Source of the DNA: CAWKKW01 sp963850345
Lineage (GTDB): Bacteria; Acidobacteriota; Terriglobia; Terriglobales; Acidobacteriaceae
Assembly (NCBI GenBank): GCA_963850345.1
Contig: CAWKKW010000002.1
Span: 992,001-1,056,000 of the forward strand
Length of the DNA stretch: 64,000 bases
Direction: 5' to 3'
A model generated the notes under the pieces. The model searched no databases. It was given only the letters and a program-made list of their open reading frames with translations, and was not told the origin of the DNA. The translations under genes and the position numbers were made by a program. Each line of letters begins with the position of its first letter. Positions within the stretch are counted from its first letter, which is position 1. Positions 57,553 through 64,000 of this stretch are shown one piece after another.

Positions 57553-58284
57553 ATGCCAACCTCAACCCAATCCATCCGCGAAATCGTAACGTCGCATCCG
57601 TCGTCAGCCGAAGTCTTCCATCGGTTCGATATTGACTTGTGCCTGCAGGCTGACCTTTCGCTTGAAGAAGCCTGCGGCGAACTGCACCTCTCCGTCGATC
57701 AAGTCTGCGAGAAGCTCGCAGAGTTAGAAGCCCAGGAACCTGGTGGCATCGCGCTTGCTCCGGAAACACTGTCTCTCGCTCGCATGGTCCAGCACATCGT
57801 CCGTATTCATCATCATTGTGTTCGTCAGGACCTGCCACGACTTGCCCAAATGGCGTCTACGCTGGCCGCGAAGCGTGCTGACCGCGCGCCGGAACTGCGA
57901 AGAGTCGCTGCCCTGATTCAGCAGCTTCGCAGTGAAATGTATGCGCATATTCAGAAGGAAGAACAGGTTCTGTTCCCCTTCATCTCGCAGATGGACCAGG
58001 AATCGATCATCGCGTATCCGCCCGCGCACGCATGCTTCCGGTCGATTGCCCATCCGATCTTCATGATGGAGCAAGAACACGAATCTGCCGACCACATTAT
58101 GGTTGAACTCATCCACCTAACAGATCATTTCGGACCCCCCTCTTGGGCCTGCGCCACACATATCGCACTCTATGCTGGTCTGCGCGATTTCGAGTCTGAT
58201 CTGAGACAGCACGTCTATCTCGAAAACGAGGTGTTGTTTCCCCGCGCTCTTCAGATGGAAGCAGAACTCAAGGCGAGGAGTTAA
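57553..58284 (+). CDS. RIC-like protein with degenerate Cys pair, hemerythrin-domain
   Basis: A 243-residue protein of the same layout as RIC. The DUF542-like part reads IREIVTSHPSSAEVFHRFDIDLCLQADLSLEEAC, so only one Cys remains where RIC has CCGG. The hemerythrin part keeps its ligand-type residues (HIVRIHHHCVRQDLPRL, EMYAHIQKEEQVLFPF, MMEQEHESADHIMVEL, RQHVYLENEVLFPRA). It may bind NO/O2 without the same Fe-S repair chemistry (inference). Start 57553 is chosen for the family-like N-terminus; upstream GGTGGAGAG is a plausible ribosome site. NnrS starts 2 nt after its stop codon. Confidence 0.85.
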   Translation: MPTSTQSIREIVTSHPSSAEVFHRFDIDLCLQADLSLEEACGELHLSVDQVCEKLAELEAQEPGGIALAPETLSLARMVQHIVRIHHHCVRQDLPRLAQMASTLAAKRADRAPELRRVAALIQQLRSEMYAHIQKEEQVLFPFISQMDQESIIAYPPAHACFRSIAHPIFMMEQEHESADHIMVELIHLTDHFGPPSWACATHIALYAGLRDFESDLRQHVYLENEVLFPRALQMEAELKARS

Positions 58285-58286
58285 CC

Positions 58287-59642
58287 ATGGCTACGTTATC
58301 CTTGGTCGAAAAGTCCGTCGCTACACCCGCAGTCACTACTAATCCGTCGATCATCAGTCGCGAACGCCAAAAGAGTCTGCTGCTTCGTGCGTGGATTCTG
58401 AGCGGCCTGTTTTTTATGGCTTTGCCTGGCACCTTGTTGGGGTTTTCGAACCTGATGGCGATCAGCGCGCACCACGGTCTTGGCACGCTGCCGGCAGCAT
58501 GGATGGAAGGGCACGGCCACGCTCAAATGTTTGGCTGGATCGGCAGTTTCATTCTTGGCATTGGATTTTATTCGCAGCCCGCACATGGGCGGTCGGCTCT
58601 TCGTGTGCCTCTTTCCTCTTACATTCTCTGGACATCGGGCGTGGCGATTCGGTGGTTTGCAAACATTTACGGATGGCACTGGCGCGCGCTTCTACCCCTT
58701 TCCGCAGGACTCGAGCTTGCCGCAGTACTTCTGTTTGTCTACGCGGCCTCGCACCACAAGTTGCCGGACTCCACTGAGCTACATCGAGCGAAGCCTCGCA
58801 TAGAGCTTTGGATGACGTCCGTCCTGATCGGGACAGTCGGCCTCGTCTCGGCTGTCATCTTCAACTTTGTCGAATGTCTTCGTCTGTCCATGCAGGGCGG
58901 CCTCCGATCCTTCCCCCACGCACTCGACCAGAGATACCTTGTCCTGCTTGGCTGGGGATTTGTGGTTCCGATGGTGTGGGGATTTTCAGCGCGATGGCTC
59001 CCGACCCTTCTTGCGATCTCGAAACCCAGAATCACCTGGTTCAGAGTCGCCTTATGCGCAGATATGGCCGGCGTTCTCTCCGGTGTCTCAGGATCGCCGA
59101 AGGCTGCAACCATCTTGTTCGCCTTGAGCGCATTGACGGTCGGGTTTGCGCTTCGCGTTGCCGAGCAACCCGACGGCGATGCTAAGACACAAGGGATTCA
59201 CCCGACCTTCCCAGTCTTTGCTCGTTTGCCTTATGTGTGGCTCATCATTGCTGCAGTCATGAGCATCTGGGCGGCTTTATCCGACGTGCACGGCGGCGTC
59301 TGGGGCGCGTCGCGCCACGCGCTTACAGTTGGATTCGCAGCAACGATGGTGTTCGCAATCGGACCTCGCATCCTGCCTCACTTCGCCGGCATTCAGAGGA
59401 TCTTCAGCAAGCGGCTCATGCTTCTCAGCCTGTTATGTCTCCAATTCGGTTGCCTATTGCGCGTCTCCTCTGAGCCCCTCGCGTATGAAGGTATCGCCTC
59501 GTTCGCGTGGAAGGTGCTTCCCGCTTCGGGCATGCTGGAGTTAGCGGGAGTGCTGATCTTCGCGATTAATCTGGCACTCACCTTTCTGATTGGGCGCTCG
59601 GCATTCGCGACCAACAACTCGGGTCAACAAGCGGCAGCGTGA
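58287..59642 (+). CDS. nnrS: NnrS family heme/copper membrane protein
   Basis: A 451-residue membrane protein with about 12 helices. Family His motifs are visible: MAISAHHGLGTLPAAWMEGHGHAQMFGWIGSFILG near the N-terminus, and ASRHALTVGFAATMVFAIGPRILPHFAG later. NnrS protects against NO-derived metal complexes and is usually under NO-responsive control. It is tightly coupled to the upstream RIC-like gene (2-nt gap). Confidence 0.92.
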   Translation: MATLSLVEKSVATPAVTTNPSIISRERQKSLLLRAWILSGLFFMALPGTLLGFSNLMAISAHHGLGTLPAAWMEGHGHAQMFGWIGSFILGIGFYSQPAHGRSALRVPLSSYILWTSGVAIRWFANIYGWHWRALLPLSAGLELAAVLLFVYAASHHKLPDSTELHRAKPRIELWMTSVLIGTVGLVSAVIFNFVECLRLSMQGGLRSFPHALDQRYLVLLGWGFVVPMVWGFSARWLPTLLAISKPRITWFRVALCADMAGVLSGVSGSPKAATILFALSALTVGFALRVAEQPDGDAKTQGIHPTFPVFARLPYVWLIIAAVMSIWAALSDVHGGVWGASRHALTVGFAATMVFAIGPRILPHFAGIQRIFSKRLMLLSLLCLQFGCLLRVSSEPLAYEGIASFAWKVLPASGMLELAGVLIFAINLALTFLIGRSAFATNNSGQQAAA

Positions 59643-59677
59643 TTCCATTTTCCAGAGGCTCGATGCACGAGACAGGG

Positions 59678-60610
59678 CTAGCTGTCGGCGGACGTCCGCT
59701 GTCCAGAGTGCGCCCAATCGTAGGTCGTTCCTAACCATGATCGGACGGGAGTCGATTCTTCCAGATGAGGAAGGAGTGCCCAGATTCCGATCAGCGCCAG
59801 CCCGACAAGATTAGGAAACAGCAGAGGCGCCATGGGAGGAGCGCCATTGACGAGACGGTCAAAGAGATTATGCCCGGGCTCGACGAGATTTGCCTGGATG
59901 TGGAACCAGAATCCCAGCACGCCAACGAGCGCCTGAGCAACCATCACGATCAGGCACATGTCCATAAAGCGCCGCGTCACGGTCAGTATGAGAGGAACGA
60001 TCAGGAACCCTGTTGCAAGGGCCGAAGAAACCACCGGAATCCATTCAGTGTTGGCGAAGAATCCGTTCGAGGCATGATCAGTCAACGATAGGACGAAGTT
60101 TCCGAAGAAGCCGCCTAACGCCAGGAAAATCACCCAGCGAGCCCACTCCGCGCTTCGCGCAGCAACCATCCGATTCATCAGAAGCAAGAATCCGAGTCCC
60201 GCGTATGCCAGCGGCGCGGCAAACGGTGCAGCATACGTCAGGCTCTTGAGTGTTCGATCGAGAAAGAATCGACTCTCAAGATGGTAGAGAACGCCGCCGA
60301 GCCCAACCAGAACAGAGAGCCAGCCGACCATATAGCCAACGTCGCGCCACGCCGCCTCAAGATGGCCGATCCAGCGCAGAGCAATTAGTATAGCCAACAC
60401 AATCGGCGCTCCCATTGAAAAATAGAGCGGGATGTACTCCGCCCATTTCTGAAAGTGATTCACCGAGTGCGCGATGTAAATGTCGGCCGCGAGAATCGCA
60501 AGATTCGCGGTGACAAACAGCTCGAGCCAAAGCTGAGGATCGTGTGCCCATCTCAGCCGGGTGTGGCTGACGACCCCGTGCAAACGAAGCAGAGTGCTAT
60601 TTGTGCGCAT
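59678..60610 (-). CDS. polytopic membrane protein, partner of octaheme cytochrome
   Basis: A 310-residue membrane protein with about eight helices. The start at 60610 overlaps the cytochrome gene by 14 nt, so translation is coupled. Segments such as YIAHSVNHFQKWAEYIPLYFS, RWIGHLEAAWRDVGYMVGW, GVLYHLESRFF, and GFWFHIQANLVEPGHNLFDR hold several membrane-embedded His, suggesting a heme-b-type quinol oxidase/reductase function (inference). I do not recognise a named family. It is the obvious quinone-side partner for the HAO-family cytochrome and the final gene of that unit. Confidence 0.7.
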   Translation of the reverse strand: MRTNSTLLRLHGVVSHTRLRWAHDPQLWLELFVTANLAILAADIYIAHSVNHFQKWAEYIPLYFSMGAPIVLAILIALRWIGHLEAAWRDVGYMVGWLSVLVGLGGVLYHLESRFFLDRTLKSLTYAAPFAAPLAYAGLGFLLLMNRMVAARSAEWARWVIFLALGGFFGNFVLSLTDHASNGFFANTEWIPVVSSALATGFLIVPLILTVTRRFMDMCLIVMVAQALVGVLGFWFHIQANLVEPGHNLFDRLVNGAPPMAPLLFPNLVGLALIGIWALLPHLEESTPVRSWLGTTYDWAHSGQRTSADS

Positions 60611-61832
60611 GCTCCCTCCGGAGTTCGTCAGCCTCATGCTGCAGTTCGACAGATTTCGAGAGCAGTTCGTAATTCCCATGCCACTGCACAAAGTCAGCGC
60701 CGCCCATGAACGCTCCATGCTTGGACGTGCGGCCATCGTAGTGCCAGAGATTGAAGTAGGTGAAGTCGATGAGGTGTGTAAACGGCGGGCCGGAGAGGCT
60801 GCCATCTTTGCGCAGCTCATCCACAATCGCCTTGGCAGCGAGAACCTTGGCGTTGGTGCTTTGCACCACTTCATCGCCTTGACTGTAGATACGATCCACA
60901 AGCTTTTCCGTGTGGCACTGAGTGCAAACCTGCTTCATGTTGATCTGCGCCTGCATATAGTTCGGACGATGCGTAGTAATTGGGTCGGCAAGGTACCACC
61001 CGAGCCGGTCAGACGGATTGTGTGTAACCTTGAGCCCATTGACTCCGCTCATGTGGCACGTGGCGCAGGTTGGGACGAACATGTCGCGCGTGGTGAGTGT
61101 GCGCGGGTCCGCGTCCAGCTTGAGCAGGTTGCGCTGCGCCGCAAACATTACGCCGTGCTTTGATTCGTTGTAGATCTCTATCTGCGAATGGTCAGGGCCC
61201 ATGTGACACTGGCCGCATGTGGTGGGCAAGCGCGCGAGTTCCACAGAACTGGTGTGCCGGGAGTGGCATTGCGTACACGTCCCGATCGTTCCGTCCTCAT
61301 TGGGCTTGCCGACTGCGTGACACTGTTCGCAACCAGACGTGGCTGCAGGATGCCCCTCCGGCAGTACGAGTGGATTCGGCGGACGCTTCGTGCCTCCTGG
61401 CTGAAATTGTTCGCTAAACGATACCTGCTCAGCGCTCAAGCCTTTCTCGCCGTGAACAGCGGCCCAACTCGGAGCAGCGTGACGGCTGCGCAGGAACTCC
61501 TGGTAGATTCCTTCGTGGCAGGATCGGCAATTGCCCGCGGTCAAATGGGCGCTGATCGTGAAGCCGTGGTGATCCACTCTCTGTTGGCCTGGGCCCGGCT
61601 GATGGCAGTCGAGACAATTGACGCCCTTTTTCGCGTGGGCAGACATCTCGTATTCATGGACGACTGAGTATTGAAGACGCGCGTGACACTCGGCGCACTT
61701 TCCCGACGCACGGACAAAGTCAGCAGTCGGCTGAGCGGTCTCGACGCTTGGGCGCTGTCTGTTGATGAGGAAGGCAGACAAAATGAGCGCGAAGGCAATA
61801 ACGACAGCCAGGAACACGGAACGGAACGACAT
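60597..61832 (-). CDS. octaheme cytochrome c, hydroxylamine oxidoreductase (HAO) family
   Basis: A 411-residue exported cytochrome with exactly eight CxxCH motifs (CAECH, CLDCH, CRSCH, CEQCH, CTQCH, CGQCH, CATCH, CTQCH). The N-terminus is a hydrophobic signal/anchor (VFLAVVIAFALILSAFL). Segments GPDHSQIEIYNESKHGV, PTCATCHMSG, and WHYDGRTSKHGAFMGGADFVQWHGNYELL match the HAO-like fold. HAO oxidises hydroxylamine in nitrifiers, while relatives without the cross-linking Tyr act reductively on nitrite or hydroxylamine. Whether that Tyr exists needs an alignment. The divergent NO reductase and nearby hcp favour a reductive/detoxifying role, but no nitrite reductase or ammonia monooxygenase gene is in the window. 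Confidence 0.88.
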   Translation of the reverse strand: MSFRSVFLAVVIAFALILSAFLINRQRPSVETAQPTADFVRASGKCAECHARLQYSVVHEYEMSAHAKKGVNCLDCHQPGPGQQRVDHHGFTISAHLTAGNCRSCHEGIYQEFLRSRHAAPSWAAVHGEKGLSAEQVSFSEQFQPGGTKRPPNPLVLPEGHPAATSGCEQCHAVGKPNEDGTIGTCTQCHSRHTSSVELARLPTTCGQCHMGPDHSQIEIYNESKHGVMFAAQRNLLKLDADPRTLTTRDMFVPTCATCHMSGVNGLKVTHNPSDRLGWYLADPITTHRPNYMQAQINMKQVCTQCHTEKLVDRIYSQGDEVVQSTNAKVLAAKAIVDELRKDGSLSGPPFTHLIDFTYFNLWHYDGRTSKHGAFMGGADFVQWHGNYELLSKSVELQHEADELRREHAHK

Positions 61833-61993
61833 TCGAAAGAGCCTCAGGAACTTTGAGCCCGACCGGGCGCGTTGCTGTCCACCCCGGACACGACATTGGA
61901 AACTGTAGCAGGCTTGTCACGAACCTGCACTAGTTAACGAACGGAGAGCGGGCACGTCTCCATTCTTGTATCTCAATCTAATTCTGCCTCTCT

Positions 61994-62007
61994 GTGACTA
62001 AAGTCCC
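61994..62007 (+). promoter_or_regulatory. GTGAC-N4-GTNNC operator upstream of the NO reductase
   Basis: GTGAC-TAAA-GTCCC, 71 nt before the NO reductase ATG and 162 nt from the octaheme cytochrome start. It lies in the only shared upstream region of these two divergent units. Confidence 0.65.
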
Positions 62008-62078
62008 TGCACCTCGAATCGCCGGACGCTACCGTGGTTCTAGCACGCCCTGAGTGCGGCGTTCATCGAGGAGAAATC

Positions 62079-64000
62079 ATGTCCTACAAGCGATATTGGG
62101 TGGCACTGGCCATCGTCATCATTGGATCTTTCGCCGTTCTCGGAGGAGTCGGCAGAAAGATGATCAGCGAAGCTCCGCCCATCCCGGACGTGTATAGCGC
62201 GGACGGGCAGCTTCTCTTCACCGGCAGTTCCATAACCGATGGACAAGGAGTGTGGCAATCGATCGGCGGACAGGAGATCGGTACAATCTGGGGGCACGGG
62301 GCCTACGTTGCACCTGACTGGAGCGCCGATTGGCTGCACCGCGAATCAGAGATCCTACTGAACGTTTGGGCGGTCAGAGCAGGGTTGAAAGATTTCGCAG
62401 CACTCGGGCCAGATCAGCAAGCCGCGTTCAAGGCACGCCTGATTCGTGAAATGCGGACCAACACGTACGACGCCTCGCGCAATCGCGTCACATTAAGTGC
62501 GGACCGCGCAGCAGCCTTTGAGCAGCTACGCGCCTACTACACTGACGTCTTTGCCACCGGCAGGTCAGCGTATGCAATCCCAAGCGGTGCGTTAACCAAC
62601 GCAGCAAAGCAGCATCAGCTTGCCGCATTCTTCTGGTGGACTTCGTGGGCCTGCAGCACAAACAGACCTGGATCCTCGACAACTTACACGAACAATTGGC
62701 CGCATGAATCCTTGATCGAAAATGTGCCGACATCGGGCACCGTTCTCTGGAGTGTATTGAGCTTTGTCGGCCTGCTCGCCGGGATCGGCGGCCTGGTCTG
62801 GTGGTACGGGTCGCAGGAGAAGGAACTGGTGCGTGGGCCTTACCCGGAGAGTGATCCCTTCCTTGCGTTCAAACCAACTCCCTCGCAACGAGCGACGCTG
62901 AAATATTTCTTCGTCGTCGTGATCCTTTGGGGCGTCCAGATTCTGATGGGTGTGCTGACGGCTCACTACGGAGTCGAAGGCCATGGATTCTACGGCTTCC
63001 CGTTGGATAAGTACTTGCCTTACGCCGTCACTCGCACCTGGCACCTTCAGCTCGCCATCTTCTGGATCGCAACGTCTTGGCTGGCGACAGGTCTTTACGT
63101 TGGACCCGCCGTGAGCGGTCACGAGCCGAAGTATCAGCGACTCGGCGTCAACGCGCTATTCGGCGCATTGATTCTCGTGGTTGGCGGATCGCTCGCCGGT
63201 GAGTGGCTTGGAATTCAACAGCGCCTGGGCAACAAGTGGTTCTGGTTTGGCAGCCAAGGTTACGAATACGTCGACCTTGGACGCTTCTGGCAGATTTTAC
63301 TGTTCGTAGGGCTGGTGCTCTGGCTTGTACTGATGGTGGCCGCTCTCAAACCGGCACTCGTTCGCAAGAGCGAAGATAGATCGCTGCTGACCCTGTTCCT
63401 CATCTCCAGCATAGCGATTCCGCTTTTCTACTCGGCTGGATTGATGTACGGTCAGCGCAGCCATCTCGTCACCGCGGAATATTGGCGCTGGTGGGTGGTT
63501 CACCTCTGGGTAGAGGGTTTCTTTGAAGTATTCGCCACCGTCGTGATCGGATTTCTCTTCACGCGGCTAAGGCTGATCGAGATTCGCACCGCAACCAAGG
63601 CTGCGCTCTTCTCAACCACCATCTTTCTGTCAGGCGGAATCATCGGCACATTCCACCATCTTTATTTCTCGGGTGCCACTCCCGCCGTGATTGGTCTCGG
63701 AGCCATCTTCAGTGCATTTGAAGTTGTGCCACTGACATTGATCGGCTACGAAGCGTGGGAAAACATTCGCCTAGCACAACCCACCAGGAAATCTCAGTGG
63801 ATCGCCAACTACAAATGGCCGATCTACTTCTTCGTCGCGGTTGCATTCTGGAATCTGGTAGGAGCGGGACTCTTCGGTTTCCTCATCAATCCGCCAATCT
63901 CGCTCTATTATGTGCAAGGACTCAACCTCACCCCGGTCCACGGTCACACGGCTCTGTTTGGCGTGTATGGAATGCTTGGCCTTGGACTCACCCTGTTCTG
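62079..64000 (+). CDS. norZ: quinol-dependent nitric oxide reductase, 5' part
   Basis: The first ~640 residues of a qNOR, which reduces NO to N2O with quinol; the gene runs off the right edge (usual length ~760). GAGGAG 5 nt upstream fixes the ATG. The N-terminus has the family's leading helix, then the extracytoplasmic NorC-like domain (QGVWQSIGGQEIGTIWGHGAYVAPDW; ALTNAAKQHQLAAFFWWTSWA) without a heme c motif, as expected for qNOR. The catalytic NorB part begins at helix TVLWSVLSFVGLLAG, includes a histidine-bearing GVLTAHYG helix and ends in the window at LTPVHGHTALFGVYG. It diverges from the octaheme cytochrome. Confidence 0.95.
   Translation, partial: MSYKRYWVALAIVIIGSFAVLGGVGRKMISEAPPIPDVYSADGQLLFTGSSITDGQGVWQSIGGQEIGTIWGHGAYVAPDWSADWLHRESEILLNVWAVRAGLKDFAALGPDQQAAFKARLIREMRTNTYDASRNRVTLSADRAAAFEQLRAYYTDVFATGRSAYAIPSGALTNAAKQHQLAAFFWWTSWACSTNRPGSSTTYTNNWPHESLIENVPTSGTVLWSVLSFVGLLAGIGGLVWWYGSQEKELVRGPYPESDPFLAFKPTPSQRATLKYFFVVVILWGVQILMGVLTAHYGVEGHGFYGFPLDKYLPYAVTRTWHLQLAIFWIATSWLATGLYVGPAVSGHEPKYQRLGVNALFGALILVVGGSLAGEWLGIQQRLGNKWFWFGSQGYEYVDLGRFWQILLFVGLVLWLVLMVAALKPALVRKSEDRSLLTLFLISSIAIPLFYSAGLMYGQRSHLVTAEYWRWWVVHLWVEGFFEVFATVVIGFLFTRLRLIEIRTATKAALFSTTIFLSGGIIGTFHHLYFSGATPAVIGLGAIFSAFEVVPLTLIGYEAWENIRLAQPTRKSQWIANYKWPIYFFVAVAFWNLVGAGLFGFLINPPISLYYVQGLNLTPVHGHTALFGVYGMLGLGLTLF

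Overview
The window looks like a piece of chromosome from an aerobic or facultative soil Acidobacteriota, most likely Terriglobia/Acidobacteriaceae. The pointers are two Oar-like TonB-dependent receptors with an N-terminal carboxypeptidase-regulatory (Cna-B-like) domain, two CRTAC1/ASPIC-UnbV proteins, several secreted TPR proteins, many Tat signals (RRxFLK type), moderately high GC and a GH106/GH109 sugar-degradation set. This is inferred from gene content; no 16S rRNA gene is present. I saw no phage, transposase or CRISPR array.

Layout. 0-3.8 kb: the 3' end of a GH109-type Gfo/Idh/MocA enzyme, a DUF5995 protein, an SRAP-domain protein, tRNA-Lys(CTT), and a PadR-regulator/membrane-protein pair that appears to carry two single-base deletions. 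4.0-11.1 kb: an L-rhamnose module (GH106 rhamnosidase, MFS transporter, L-rhamnonate dehydratase, Tat-exported amidohydrolase). 11.2-29.5 kb: a TMEM175-like channel, then a block of extracytoplasmic proteins (unknown 402-aa protein, Tat-exported phosphatase/sulfatase-fold protein, TPR protein, TonB receptor, CRTAC1-thioredoxin-TPR fusion, CRTAC1 protein, carboxypeptidase-regulatory/TPR protein, PNGase A-like protein). 29.6-35.8 kb: a periplasmic molybdenum hydroxylase with its cofactor genes (MocA-like, XdhC-like, then a PaoABC-like trio plus a small Cys-rich protein). 36-39.8 kb: ferric-reductase-like membrane protein, DUF763 protein, DinB, MsrA. 40-45 kb: TPR protein facing a second TonB receptor. 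45.2-51 kb: a run of co-directional genes for a porin-like protein, a small cytochrome c, a CuA-type cupredoxin, a second cytochrome c, an HPr-kinase-like protein, a nucleotidyltransferase and an MFS transporter. The last two meet at a T9 tract where a single-base frameshift is likely.

51-64 kb is the most interesting part: a nitric oxide/hydroxylamine stress island. It encodes RIC (iron-sulfur repair), a class I-type Hcp, a NapH-like quinol/Fe-S protein, a hemerythrin, a TIGR04053-type radical SAM protein, a Crp/Fnr regulator, a second RIC-like protein without the usual Cys pair, NnrS, an eight-heme HAO-family cytochrome with an unknown membrane partner, and a quinol-dependent NO reductase running off the window. 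Five copies of a 14-bp dyad, GTGAC-N4-GTNNC, sit 35-75 bp upstream of the start codons of ric, hcp, the radical SAM gene, the second ric-like gene and the NO reductase. No site was seen in any other promoter examined. I infer that they form one regulon, probably under the embedded Crp/Fnr protein.

Start codons were moved from the longest open frame whenever a ribosome binding site, signal peptide or family N-terminus supported it. All family assignments come from reading the translations, not from database searches.
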